From positions 1-35,280 of the IMG/VR virus record IMGVR_UViG_3300043419_000158: a stretch of DNA of 35,280 bases; one strand, written 5' to 3'. This document shows positions 7,364-15,999 of the stretch, piece after piece. Under the pieces are notes generated by a model. It had not been told where the DNA came from. It ran no database searches and saw only the letters and a list, made by a program, of their open reading frames with translations. Source of the stretch: a virus. The stretch's first letter is position 1. Every line of letters starts with the position of its first letter. The position numbers and the translations under genes are program-made.

Positions 7364-8802
7364 TATCTAGTTCCTAGTGGGTTTAAATCTATATCTATTC
7401 CTACTGCTGATGTCCAATTACCTGTAGGGGTTAATTGTAGACGATGATACCGCCCAATACCACGCACAGCCACTCTATTTTCGCTATCTGCTGCGGTCTG
7501 AGAACCAAATACTGTGGACTCTGATAAAAGCCTACGAGATAGCAAAGCAACGCTACCAGATCCATCATCTACGATGGGTTTAACCATTGTTATAGATGAG
7601 GTAGATCCTGGCACTTCTATATCACCTGTTTCTATGTAAGCTGTAGCGTTAGCACCAGAGAAGGTAACAATCTTTGCACCATCCACACCGGCTAACTGTA
7701 ATCTGCCACCAAGCCAAAGTCGGCTATCAAAGGTGGTCAAAATGGTGTCTAGGTTTCCATAGACATCCATACCTTCTAAAGTAACGGCAGGGGTAGATGT
7801 AGATGCAATTCTGTCTACAGTAGTTGTTCCGCTAGTCCAACGCTGAGTCTGATAATTGTAGATTAACAAACTATCCGCAGTAGCTGAACTATTAGAGGCA
7901 TATGCCCAAATAATTAACTTCTTTGTTGGGTCTACTGCAGCAGACATAAGGTATAAAGTACCTTCATCTACATTATCAAAAAAGAACCTGTTTACTTTTT
8001 CGTTACCAATTGGAACTACATTTTGTCCATCGCAAGCATAGAAACCATCATCGCCTAAGAAGAATGTTGTACCGCCATACTGAATAATTGAGTTAGCTTC
8101 ATAGCATCCTAAGTTTCTGCTGATGTTGTCAAACTGAAATACTAACGGACTACCAACATAAGACATACGATGAATAGAACGATCCATTAATATCAGACCA
8201 AACTCACCACCTGTAACACCGACTACAGATCCACCATCGGGAATATCTTGGAAGTCTGCTTGGGTTGTTGCTGATGCTGTCCAAGAGGACTCGTCTCCCA
8301 ACGCTGACCATTGCACTCTGTTTTGATAACTAGATTGATAGCCTGATACTACAAAGTCTCGCACTACTGTTACATATCTTGCTTCTGGTGCATCTGCTGC
8401 TAGGTTTGCAAATAAAGAAGAACTATTTAAGTTAAATCCCTGTAATTTATCAAAGCCATTAGCTGCAACAATTACATTACCAAATTGCGTAAATCTAAAA
8501 CGCTGATCGGTAGGAGTTGTATAGTTTCCTGATTTGGACACATTGTTTAAATTTAATGTTCCAGAATCTAACTTAAATAACTTTGTAGAGCCACCAGCAA
8601 ATACACTAGTAGCTCCTGCTGTTGTTTTGCCTGCAACAACATTGTTTAGGTTCTCAGATGCTGAGTTTGAGTAATTTACTACTGTAGGCAAAGCACCATA
8701 CCCAACAAGTTTAGAGTAAACATTCTCTGCTCGTCTTAGACCATTAGTAATACCTGGCTGATCTGGAGTCCACTCCCCGAAATTTATTCTACTTATTGCC
8801 AT
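7363..8802 (-). CDS. Tail stabilisation / nozzle protein, P22 gp10-like
   Basis: 479 residues; ATG at 8802 with GCGGAAA upstream, overlapping the preceding gene by 10 nt. Start ISRINFGEWTPDQPGITNGL and the later repeats of short strands ending in FTQFGNVIVAANG, VVRDFVVSGY, RVQWSALGDESSW, GEFGLILMDRSIHRM and DDGFYACDGQ fit the beta-propeller-like phage stabilisation proteins (P22 gp10, T7 gp12 type). These form the nozzle below the portal and adaptor. The DESSW/QADFQDIPDGGSVVGV stretch is especially typical. Length matches that family. Position between the adaptor-side genes and the ejection proteins agrees. Confident for the role, less so for the exact family. Confidence 0.85.
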   Translation of the reverse strand: MAISRINFGEWTPDQPGITNGLRRAENVYSKLVGYGALPTVVNYSNSASENLNNVVAGKTTAGATSVFAGGSTKLFKLDSGTLNLNNVSKSGNYTTPTDQRFRFTQFGNVIVAANGFDKLQGFNLNSSSLFANLAADAPEARYVTVVRDFVVSGYQSSYQNRVQWSALGDESSWTASATTQADFQDIPDGGSVVGVTGGEFGLILMDRSIHRMSYVGSPLVFQFDNISRNLGCYEANSIIQYGGTTFFLGDDGFYACDGQNVVPIGNEKVNRFFFDNVDEGTLYLMSAAVDPTKKLIIWAYASNSSATADSLLIYNYQTQRWTSGTTTVDRIASTSTPAVTLEGMDVYGNLDTILTTFDSRLWLGGRLQLAGVDGAKIVTFSGANATAYIETGDIEVPGSTSSITMVKPIVDDGSGSVALLSRRLLSESTVFGSQTAADSENRVAVRGIGRYHRLQLTPTGNWTSAVGIDIDLNPLGTR

Positions 8803-9746
8803 TGTAAGTTTCCGCTAGATATTTGTGTCCAAGTAGTCGATGATGCTGATTGTGCTGTCCACGACTCTGATCCTGCTGTCTCTGCTGTCCATGTTGTATT
8901 GTTTGCTGATGTGGCTGTCCAAGATTCTGATCCTACTGTTTCGTCTGACCAATTATCGCCTAAGACATTACCACTTGCTACTACTGAGGCATTTGCTGTA
9001 ATAACTGCATTAGCAGAGTAAATTGCTCGTGCCTGTGCATCTACATACGCATTGGCAATTATGATTGCTTCGCCAGAATACTGAACTCCACCAAGAGCTG
9101 TTACAGTTGCTGTGCCTGTTATTTCTGCAACAGATGTTCTAACCCGAATAGCCTCAGACTCTGCACTTGCATTGCCTGTAATTGTCGCATCACTTGTTCT
9201 AATTCGAATACCTGTGCTTTCAACGCTTGCTTGTGCATTGATAACAGCAGCTCCCACCAGTATTGCACTTCCTGTTGCATCAACTGTTGCTGTTCCATTT
9301 ATTATTCCTTCGCCTACCAATACTCTAATAGCTTCTGCTATTACTGAGGCATTGGCTGTTATGTCTGCCGATGATGTACGGATAGCAGATCCACTAGCGA
9401 CTACTGTTGCATCTGCGCTTATGTCTGCACTAGCACTTCTTGTTCTTTGTCCTTCTGCAAAAACAGATGCCTCTGCTGTAACGATTGCTTCGCCTGTGCG
9501 TTGGCGAACACCATCCGCACTTACTGTTGCGTTTGCTGTAATAGATGCAGATGGGAACTTAACACACAGAGTAGTCCATACAGGATCGTCAAAAGAGATA
9601 TTTAGTTGATCTAGATTCCCTAAAGAATCCATATCCTCTAATCTCCAATCACCGCATACTTCGTCTGTTTCCCAAGTATGATCGAATGAGTATGGTACTT
9701 GCTCTAAAGTCCCGAACTGATCTAACTGTTCGAGAGTTAATGCCAT
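8793..9746 (-). CDS. Repeat protein: ten 20-residue repeats then six Trp at 10-residue spacing
   Basis: 317 residues; start overlaps the preceding stop (TAATG). After about 66 residues of an acidic, Trp-containing head, the protein has ten repeats of exactly 20 residues (about 66-260) with the pattern A-x-I-T-A-x-A-x-V-x-A. The I/V plus T/N pair falls at 69, 89, 109, and so on to 249, without one insertion or deletion. The tail then switches to a 10-residue period with Trp at 266, 276, 286, 296, 306 and 316. This is what a beta-solenoid or trimeric fibre shaft followed by an aromatic-rich tip would look like. It sits between the virion protein 9746-10132 and the gp10-like nozzle, so a tail or head-fibre role is likely. 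No known fold is proven; the regularity is seen directly. Confidence 0.8.
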   Translation of the reverse strand: MALTLEQLDQFGTLEQVPYSFDHTWETDEVCGDWRLEDMDSLGNLDQLNISFDDPVWTTLCVKFPSASITANATVSADGVRQRTGEAIVTAEASVFAEGQRTRSASADISADATVVASGSAIRTSSADITANASVIAEAIRVLVGEGIINGTATVDATGSAILVGAAVINAQASVESTGIRIRTSDATITGNASAESEAIRVRTSVAEITGTATVTALGGVQYSGEAIIIANAYVDAQARAIYSANAVITANASVVASGNVLGDNWSDETVGSESWTATSANNTTWTAETAGSESWTAQSASSTTWTQISSGNLQWQ

Positions 9747-10132
9747 TAAGCTAAGGTAACTGAGAGGCTACCAGATGCAATCTTAAATATGTCTCCTGTA
9801 TCAATAGCCTTAGATGTTGTTAAAGGTGTGTGATACAAAAGATTGCCCGATGTCAACGCATCTAAGATACCGATATGGCTAATTGTTCCCCAAGAGCTTG
9901 TGGCTTGGTCAAAAGTAATGTCTGCACTCGTAACGCTTGCACCATTAGAAGGTGCGCCAAAAGTAGCAGATTTACGAGCATAAGACCCACCAGTACACTC
10001 TGTGCCTGAATTAGCATCTGTAGGATCGCTTGTATAAAGACCTACATAGACTGTAGCTGGAGAAGTAAAGGTTGTTGCTCGTAGAGTCGCATTAATTAGT
10101 GCGTTCTCTAGGTAGTTTGACATTTCAGCCAT
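9746..10132 (-). CDS. Conserved virion protein (SNYLENALIN... VYVGLYTSDP)
   Basis: 128 residues; ATG at 10132 after AAGGAAAAAAC (a second ATG at residue 4 is possible). The pattern SNYLENALINATLRATTFTS followed by VYVGLYTSDPTDANSGTEC, GGSYAR and, further on, WGTISHIGILDA is that of a small phage protein family (gp80-like) found across many podo- and siphoviruses. Members are usually annotated as virion or tail-fibre-like. The fold is expected to be all beta. It is coupled to the repeat protein by TAATG, which suggests the two work together. I am sure of the family resemblance and unsure of the exact place in the particle. Confidence 0.75.
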   Translation of the reverse strand: MAEMSNYLENALINATLRATTFTSPATVYVGLYTSDPTDANSGTECTGGSYARKSATFGAPSNGASVTSADITFDQATSSWGTISHIGILDALTSGNLLYHTPLTTSKAIDTGDIFKIASGSLSVTLA

Positions 10133-10141
10133 GTTTTTTCC

Positions 10142-10762
10142 TTATCGTGAAGTAACTCTCATTTGTAATGGAACACCAGAATAATCACCATTCTGATCTG
10201 CATTGGATATGTTTGTTATTGCTCTGTCATACAGGCTTACCCATGTCTGACTTCTAGCATCGTTTATTAGATATGGCTCTGCCTCTAAAAGAGATGCGTA
10301 GAGGAGAGCATCTGGATAATTAGCAAGAAATACATTGCTTGCATTACCAGTAGACAATACAGTAGGTTTAGCATAGTAAAGTATCTCCAATGTATAGGCT
10401 GTGTCTGGCTTTGGTGCTAATACAAATTCTGACTTAATAATTGTGTATGTTGTAGGTCTGCCAACTTCATCTGCCGGTGCATCTCTACTAAAAGCACTAG
10501 GAGACATATAGGTTAATGGTGTTCTTGGCGATCCTTGTACATTTAAGTCTCGTACCTCTAGAAAGTCTGTTGGTAACGCTACCTTTGCATCATTACCTAC
10601 TGTTGGTGCAGTAGCAGATTGCAGCATCTGCCTAGTGCGTAATTCTCTTGCCATACGCATTTCTGCAAAACTAATAAAGTCTGGAATGACCGATGTTAAG
10701 TCAGACCTACCTAAGTAGTTTGCTACCGATGTTTTTAGATCGGAATAGTTGGTATAAGCCAT
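10142..10762 (-). CDS. Head-tail adaptor protein (P22 gp4 / SU10 adaptor-like)
   Basis: 206 residues; ATG at 10762 after AAGAGAGATAT. The N-terminus (MAYTNYSDLKTSVANYLGRS and then LTSVIPDFISFAEMRMAREL) is typical of phage adaptor proteins that form the ring under the portal. The next segments ALPTDFLEVRDLNVQ, RPTTYTIIKSEFVLAPKPD and LEILYYAKPTVLS are the usual beta part. The C-terminal helix region (FLANYPDALLYASLLEAEPY) is also conserved. Length fits the family. It follows capsid genes and precedes tail genes, as expected. Confidence 0.88.
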   Translation of the reverse strand: MAYTNYSDLKTSVANYLGRSDLTSVIPDFISFAEMRMARELRTRQMLQSATAPTVGNDAKVALPTDFLEVRDLNVQGSPRTPLTYMSPSAFSRDAPADEVGRPTTYTIIKSEFVLAPKPDTAYTLEILYYAKPTVLSTGNASNVFLANYPDALLYASLLEAEPYLINDARSQTWVSLYDRAITNISNADQNGDYSGVPLQMRVTSR

Positions 10763-10771
10763 ATATCTCTC

Positions 10772-11407
10772 TTAATCTTTTGGTATTTCGACATTGTGCC
10801 ATCCATAGACATACTGACCAATATGCTTAATTCCTTTTGATAAATCATGGTCTACCCAAGTGTCTATGCCTGAGTCTCTTGCCTTGATGCAGAAGTAAAT
10901 ATCTTCACCAAGCAACTTATTATTCTTTAACTGCTCAAAGTAAAAGTATGGCTTTTCCATCTTCTCAAAGATGCTTGTCTTTATCAACATTATCCCACAG
11001 CCAATACCATCTACTACTTCTATTCCTTCTTTTGCATTTGAGTAAACAGGCAAAAAGATGACTGAGCCATCCTCGTTGATCTGTATGTTCCTAGCTGTAG
11101 GAGATACAGGTTCTGCTCGTGTTGTCGCATTTACTCCAATGATCTCTTTTTTATGAGATAGTAGGATTTTTAAGGTGTCCTTTGGAAACCTCATGTCTGC
11201 ATCGATAAAAAGCATATAGTCTGCTTTTATATCTATTGCGCTTTGCACCAGGCTATTTCTCTGATCGAATATCAGAGTTCCTTGTGCTGTAAATAAATCT
11301 ATATCGTAATTAGTCGTTTTAACTGTATAGGTAAGCATTGCCATCATATCAAAGGCTGTTGCTACCTCCATCTGACCCCTTGCAGGGATACAAACTGCTA
11401 TTCTCAT
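10772..11407 (-). CDS. Glycosyltransferase, GT-A fold (GT2-like), within the capsid genes
   Basis: 211 residues; start overlaps the previous stop as ATGA. The protein begins with the nucleotide-sugar binding strand RIAVCIPARGQ, then QRNSLVQSAI and YMLFIDADMRFP. D69-A-D71 is the metal-binding DXD motif, and LGEDIYFC (E168, D169) with HDLSKGIKHIG in the C-terminal part fits acceptor/catalytic features. It would transfer a sugar from a nucleotide sugar to an unknown acceptor in the cytoplasm. It sits between the major capsid protein cluster and the adaptor. Virion glycosylation is therefore one possibility, with host surface or DNA modification as alternatives. No signal peptide or membrane span is seen. 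Confidence 0.85.
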   Translation of the reverse strand: MRIAVCIPARGQMEVATAFDMMAMLTYTVKTTNYDIDLFTAQGTLIFDQRNSLVQSAIDIKADYMLFIDADMRFPKDTLKILLSHKKEIIGVNATTRAEPVSPTARNIQINEDGSVIFLPVYSNAKEGIEVVDGIGCGIMLIKTSIFEKMEKPYFYFEQLKNNKLLGEDIYFCIKARDSGIDTWVDHDLSKGIKHIGQYVYGWHNVEIPKD

Positions 11408-11748
11408 ACCTGACCCCCTCTGGTTCTAAAGACCTTGTTATCAGGGTCATTTAGCCACTTCTTGAGGGCATTTTGATCGGTAATGTAATAACCTCTCATA
11501 ATCCCCTTTTCGTTGAGCATTTCAATAATCTCTAGGGGTAATGATGCTATCTTGTTCTTTGGATCGTAGGGATCATCTCCCCATCCTGTCTTTCCACTAC
11601 GCTGATTGTATTGAGCCTGTGTGTGGTCAATAAAATCTGTTAAGTCTGTTTCTGTCTTGATAATAAGACCACCTTCGCCATCTGCGTAGGCTGTTTTTAC
11701 TACTCCGTTTACTACACCTAAGTTACCTCGTTTACCGAGTTCTGACAT
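11404..11748 (-). CDS. Conserved protein next to the capsid gene, unknown function
   Basis: 114 residues; ATG at 11748 with AGGAG five bases upstream, the best ribosome site of this group. The sequence has LIIKTETDLTDFIDHTQAQY, a Gly/Asp/Pro-rich loop (GKTGWGDDPYDPKNKIASLP) and a helical C-terminus ending DPDNKVFRTRGGQV. I recognise the type from capsid loci of related phages, where it follows the major capsid gene, but no function is known. The tight coupling to the glycosyltransferase (ATGA) and position after the capsid stem-loop suggest a structural or assembly role. Confidence 0.6.
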   Translation of the reverse strand: MSELGKRGNLGVVNGVVKTAYADGEGGLIIKTETDLTDFIDHTQAQYNQRSGKTGWGDDPYDPKNKIASLPLEIIEMLNEKGIMRGYYITDQNALKKWLNDPDNKVFRTRGGQV

Positions 11749-11763
11749 AAAAACTCCTAGAAA

Positions 11764-11786
11764 GGGGGCAGGTTTTGCCCACCCCC
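11764..11786 (-). terminator. Strong stem-loop after the major capsid gene (partial terminator or mRNA end)
   Basis: On the minus strand GGGGGTGGGC-AAAA-CCTGCCCCC folds into a nine-pair stem (two G-U pairs) with a five-base loop. Only TTT follows, then CTAGGAG, the ribosome site of the next gene. It sits 26 bp behind the capsid stop. It probably lets part of the transcripts end or protects the capsid mRNA. Confidence 0.6.
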
Positions 11787-11811
11787 TATTCTACATCTTA
11801 TCTAGATTTTA

Positions 11812-12756
11812 TCAAGACAAGTCAAACACACCGCCATGAGCAGCTTCGTTGCGAACTTCCAATGTCAACTCAGCCAAGATTTGTTTCTTCTCAGCATCGC
11901 CAACTTTAGCAATGTCGTTGGTCTGGAATGGGCGCAGATATGCTAATGCTGCATATTCTGGGTCAAGGATCAACGCATCACGAGTACGCATAAAGCGATT
12001 AGGAACGATCTGCAATACACCAAAGTCGGACTGATACAAATCAGCACCGGCTAGGATTGTTGCTTGACCATTCGTAGGCACTTGATAACGCTGTGCTGCC
12101 AAGCCTGTGAAGCCTGATACAACTTGCTTCTGTGCAGGGCTAACAAACAGAGTCGATGGTGTGCCACCGCTTTCAAATACTTCTTTGATTACAGTTTTGA
12201 GCAATGTCTCTGTAAATGTACGAGTTGTACCATCTGTACGAGTAGAAACACCAATGGTTGTTGGGTCTACACCAGTTACCGATGTGCCGTTAACAGAAGT
12301 ATTGGTCTTGATGTAAGACAAGAGTGAACCCATCTTACGAGCATTACCTGTAGAGGCTGCTGTCTGACCTTGATTAGCTGTGATGATTGTCTCAATATCA
12401 CGCTTGATCTCAGACGAGGCTTTAGCCAATTGGTATGCCATCTCAGACTTACGACCAGCAAGGTCAGAAGCCAAGAGAGTACCAGAAACCATAACTGTCT
12501 TACCAACGATCTGGGTGTAGTTACCGAGACGAGTTGTTGGGGTGATAGAGGCTTCTGTTGCGCTTGCACCTTCAACTAGAGCGTTAGCTGTAGTAGCTGA
12601 TGCGAGTGCATCTGTTTGCCACTCATGGTAGACAGAAGTAGCTTTTGTCTTACCAATGGATGACATGATTGGGGTGTCGGTTGGGCTGATGTCATAGATA
12701 ACATCTGTTAAGTCCTCACGAGCACCAATAGCTGTGTGGCGATCATATGCTGCCAT
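11812..12756 (-). CDS. Major capsid protein, SU10 type (DUF5309-like)
   Basis: 314 residues; ATG at 12756 after AAAGGAAATTTATT. The start (AAYDRHTAIGAREDLTDVIY, then DISPTDTPIMSSIGKTKATS and VYHEWQTDALA) is characteristic of the HK97-fold capsid family of Escherichia phage SU10 and relatives. Further landmarks are RLGNYTQIVGKTVMVSGT, EIKRDIETIITANQGQ and the C-terminal ALAYLRPFQTNDIAKVGDAE with KKQILAELTLEVRNEAAHG. The gene follows scaffold and portal in the usual order and is followed by a strong stem-loop. DNA here is more G+C-rich than most of the window, in line with a highly expressed gene. Confidence 0.92.
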   Translation of the reverse strand: MAAYDRHTAIGAREDLTDVIYDISPTDTPIMSSIGKTKATSVYHEWQTDALASATTANALVEGASATEASITPTTRLGNYTQIVGKTVMVSGTLLASDLAGRKSEMAYQLAKASSEIKRDIETIITANQGQTAASTGNARKMGSLLSYIKTNTSVNGTSVTGVDPTTIGVSTRTDGTTRTFTETLLKTVIKEVFESGGTPSTLFVSPAQKQVVSGFTGLAAQRYQVPTNGQATILAGADLYQSDFGVLQIVPNRFMRTRDALILDPEYAALAYLRPFQTNDIAKVGDAEKKQILAELTLEVRNEAAHGGVFDLS

Positions 12757-12768
12757 AATAAATTTCCT

Positions 12769-13740
12769 TTATAAAAATCGTTCAAATAAGCGAACAGCAT
12801 CCTTTTTATTGCCAGATTGGCGTAATACTGCTCGATCCTTTTTTACTGATTCCATCTCAGAGCTTTGAGGGTTGGAAGTGCCAGGTCTGATAGTCTTTGG
12901 CGCATTGGCTACTTTCTTTGTCGTAGCACCTTTATTTGCCATTAACTTCTCATACTGCATTGCTTTGTAAAGTGTTTGCACAGCACGACTGTCATAGACT
13001 TGAGACAACTCTTGGTCAGAGAAACCGATAGATTTAGCATAGTTCCGTATATCCCTACGGACTACTTCTGCCTTAACCTCATCCTTAAACTCAGGGATGG
13101 CTTCTACTAACTTCTGTTGCTCTGCTTGGATATGCTTTTGTAGAAGTGCTTGTTGGTGAGTCTGCTGTTCTTGTTGAACACGCTGTCTCTCCATCTGCAC
13201 CGCTTGTAATTGCTTATCCTTCTCAACTTTCTCTGCCATTGCAACTGCGTAAGCAATAGGATCTTCTGCCTTTAATGCCGACAGATCTTCGTTCCCATTT
13301 TGCTGTTGTAGCAATTGTTCAATGACTTGGAGTCGTTGAGCATAAGTTTCACGAGTCTTTGCTGCTTCCTCAATCTTTATTCTCTCCGCTTCTACAGCCT
13401 TGCGTTGCTCTGCTAAAGATTGGGTCTTTTTCTGATAATCCGCAGTCCTACTGTAGCCATTTAAAAGTTCATCAAGGCTAACCTCCAACTCCTCACCATT
13501 AGCTTTCACTCGGTATTTGGGAGATTCCTCTATAACTTCTTCTTGACTCTCAGCTTCTTCCGCACTTACATCTTGCTCCTCGAACTCAGGTTCAGCAGAA
13601 TATTCTTGCTGTTCCTCTGCACTAGCTTCTGGTTGGGCTTTCGCCTCCTCGGCTTGTGGTTCAAGAAAAGACATAAAAGCGTTAGCTGCACCACTAACAG
13701 AATTGTCTACACTCCCTTGTGGGTTGGTGTTTTCACTCAT
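12769..13740 (-). CDS. Capsid scaffolding protein
   Basis: 323 residues; ATG at 13740 after AAGGTGAAAAA. Composition is typical of phage scaffolds: an acidic Glu/Ala/Gln-rich N-terminal third (residues 25-75), a YRVKANGEELEVSLDELLNG-type segment (about 76-95), then a long Gln/Glu/Lys coiled coil (about 100-230), and a basic C-terminus expected to bind capsid subunits. It lies between portal and capsid genes. The YRVKANGEE.EV..DELL motif is common in scaffold proteins of podoviruses. Sure on role from order and composition. Confidence 0.88.
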   Translation of the reverse strand: MSENTNPQGSVDNSVSGAANAFMSFLEPQAEEAKAQPEASAEEQQEYSAEPEFEEQDVSAEEAESQEEVIEESPKYRVKANGEELEVSLDELLNGYSRTADYQKKTQSLAEQRKAVEAERIKIEEAAKTRETYAQRLQVIEQLLQQQNGNEDLSALKAEDPIAYAVAMAEKVEKDKQLQAVQMERQRVQQEQQTHQQALLQKHIQAEQQKLVEAIPEFKDEVKAEVVRRDIRNYAKSIGFSDQELSQVYDSRAVQTLYKAMQYEKLMANKGATTKKVANAPKTIRPGTSNPQSSEMESVKKDRAVLRQSGNKKDAVRLFERFL

Positions 13741-13759
13741 TTTTTCACCTTACAGGTTG

Positions 13760-13990
13760 TTAAAAAAACTTGATTCTCTTTTTCTCGATTTCGCCATCGT
13801 GTGCGATTGATCGGATAGAGGCTTCAAAATCTTCTATGGCTCGGAGTTTGACTAGGGCTTTTTCTCTGCCCTCTACATCATCCTCGTTAGAGCCAAATAT
13901 ATATGATTTATATACTTCCTTTTGAGTCTCTAATAACTCAATAAAGAACTCGTCTTGTAGTAGGGTAACTGCCCTATCTATTTTGCTCAT
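13760..13990 (-). CDS. Small unknown protein between portal and scaffold
   Basis: 76 residues; start overlaps the portal stop as ATGA. Predicted largely helical and charged (KEVYKSYIFGSNEDDVEGRE, then KALVKLRAIEDFEASIRSIA). No membrane span or motif. Its fixed place between portal and scaffold, with translational coupling to the portal, suggests an assembly helper, but I cannot assign a function. Confidence 0.6.
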   Translation of the reverse strand: MSKIDRAVTLLQDEFFIELLETQKEVYKSYIFGSNEDDVEGREKALVKLRAIEDFEASIRSIAHDGEIEKKRIKFF

Positions 13991-15999
13991 CCAGGTATCC
14001 TGACATCACCAGTTAATTTAGCACCAACTTGGGCTGCTTTCAACTGAGCTTCTGCTTGGAACTCTGCTGTCTTGAGTTCTAGGTTAGCTGCTGCCTTCTC
14101 TCTTTCGAGTTGGATAGAGGCTTGTGCTTTTGCTTTAGCGATTTCGATGTCGTTTAGAGCTTTAGCACGATCTACTTCGATCTGTGCTTGTGTCTGTGCC
14201 ATTAGCGCATCCATCGCTGGATTAGGCATTGGCTGTTGTGGCTGTGGCTGAGATAGTTGTTGATCTAGCTCTGGTGGAATCTCTTTAAAGAACTCCATCG
14301 AGTCTTTGTATCCTGCTGCCTCGATAAACTTACCGAGTGTATTGCGATACTGACCAACAGTTACTAACGGATTAGCAAAGCCTTGGGTTGACAAGATTTG
14401 CTCTTGTTTCTGCATGACCATTGCTGCCATAGCCATCTTCTGATCTTGGCTACCTGTTCCTAGACCAACATTGACTGTTACATCGTAGTTGTTCTTCCAC
14501 TCTCTAGGATCAATTGAGACATACTTGCCTCTGAGTCGGATGACTCTTGGCTTGTCCTGATACTTTAGGAGTAGATGGAAAATGCCACTAAATAAGTCTT
14601 TTACACCTGTGTCGGCAAAGATTCTAGCAATCATCTCTATACGACCAGAGCCTGCTTGTTGCATCGCTGCAATCGCTGTGGCTGTGGTGTTTTGTAGAAT
14701 GTTAGGATCTATACCTTGGCTTGTAGATGTAACACCTGAACGCTTCTGCAATACCTGATCCATGTAATCCAACATGGGGAAGGATTGCGATGCTGTTGGT
14801 GGTACAGATAAAGGTTGAACTGCACCTTGAGACTTAATACGCACTACACCACCAGGCGCAGAGGTTAATAAATCGTCTAGGTTTACTTGTCCATCTAGTG
14901 CAGTAACCCTAGGCATATTGGTCAAATATAGATTGTCTAGGATCTGGCGAGTAATTGTAGACTTGATAAGTTGGATGTCCATTGCTCTGTCTGCCAAGCT
15001 CTGACCAAAGAACTTGTGTGGCATAGGAATAGGACAAATACTAGCAAAAGGAATGTGATCTGCTTCTTCGTTATCGATGATCTGATCGCCTGCGTAGGTT
15101 ACTTTACGCAACTCAGCGATACCATCACCATCAAAGTCTGTGCGGATATAGCACTCAAACACTTCTACTTCTTGCATCGTAAAGTCTAATGTCTGTGTCT
15201 CGTCTGGCATCTCTCCCTGACTAAACCTTGCTACTCTCTCAGGAGTATAGGTAAGGTCATTGTAAGAAGGCATCTTGTCTACTTCATCTTTAGGATAGCC
15301 AAGTGCAATTAAATCGCTTCTTGTCTTAACTGTGCGATGTGCTACAAAACGAGCATTTTTGATTGACTTGTCTCGCTTGGCAATCAAGAACTCCTCTGGA
15401 GGAACATTCTCTACACAAACACGACCTACTTCTTTTTTCTTACGAATAACGACATTGTAGGAAAGAATTGGCATACCCATAGGGTCTATACCTACTTCCT
15501 CTGTGTCTTGGCTGATTAGTTCCATCTCGCCATCAGCAAACAGAAGTGTTAGTTCTTCTGCGTTCAATCCCTTGTATTCTTCTTTGGTTGGTTCTTCTGC
15601 TTCTTCCCACCAATACTTAACAATTCCATTCTTTTGTAGAAGTGCATCTTTCATCCAATCGTGTAGGATGATGACACCATCGTTGTCGTTAAAGAACACA
15701 TAGTTTGTGAGTTCTGTTGCTTGCTTGGCTAGTTCTTCGTCTCCAGGCATCCTTGGCTCAAAGCGACCCAATTCGTCTGATCCGGCAAAGATACGCATCA
15801 ACTGAGGTAAAGCACCATCGACTACTTCGGCTACTTCGCCTGTAACAATCTTACTACGACCTTCTACTTCATTACCATAGTCGTACCGATTGTAGTAGTT
15901 GATTGCCTTGGTTCTCTGCTCGACTGTCTCAGTCTCTACATAGCCAATAGAATCCTCTATCTCCGCTTCGAGAATGACTTTTAATTTTTGCTCATCCAT
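13987..15999 (-). CDS. Portal protein
   Basis: 670 residues; ATG at 15999 directly after the terminase stop. The sequence (YGNEVEGRSKIVTGEVAEVV, DGALPQLMRIFAGSDELGRF, then VIILHDWMKDALLQKNGIVK) matches the large portal proteins of SU10-like and P22-like podoviruses, which form the twelve-subunit ring at the DNA entry vertex. Later markers are ENVPPEEFLIAKRDKSIKNA, HIPFASICPIPMPHKFFGQS with LADRAMDIQLIKSTI, and GIDPNILQNTTATAIAAMQQ. The C-terminal part (about 560-665) is an Ala/Gln/Lys/Glu coiled coil, as in the P22 barrel. Length and order agree. Confidence 0.92.
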   Translation of the reverse strand: MDEQKLKVILEAEIEDSIGYVETETVEQRTKAINYYNRYDYGNEVEGRSKIVTGEVAEVVDGALPQLMRIFAGSDELGRFEPRMPGDEELAKQATELTNYVFFNDNDGVIILHDWMKDALLQKNGIVKYWWEEAEEPTKEEYKGLNAEELTLLFADGEMELISQDTEEVGIDPMGMPILSYNVVIRKKKEVGRVCVENVPPEEFLIAKRDKSIKNARFVAHRTVKTRSDLIALGYPKDEVDKMPSYNDLTYTPERVARFSQGEMPDETQTLDFTMQEVEVFECYIRTDFDGDGIAELRKVTYAGDQIIDNEEADHIPFASICPIPMPHKFFGQSLADRAMDIQLIKSTITRQILDNLYLTNMPRVTALDGQVNLDDLLTSAPGGVVRIKSQGAVQPLSVPPTASQSFPMLDYMDQVLQKRSGVTSTSQGIDPNILQNTTATAIAAMQQAGSGRIEMIARIFADTGVKDLFSGIFHLLLKYQDKPRVIRLRGKYVSIDPREWKNNYDVTVNVGLGTGSQDQKMAMAAMVMQKQEQILSTQGFANPLVTVGQYRNTLGKFIEAAGYKDSMEFFKEIPPELDQQLSQPQPQQPMPNPAMDALMAQTQAQIEVDRAKALNDIEIAKAKAQASIQLEREKAAANLELKTAEFQAEAQLKAAQVGAKLTGDVRIPG

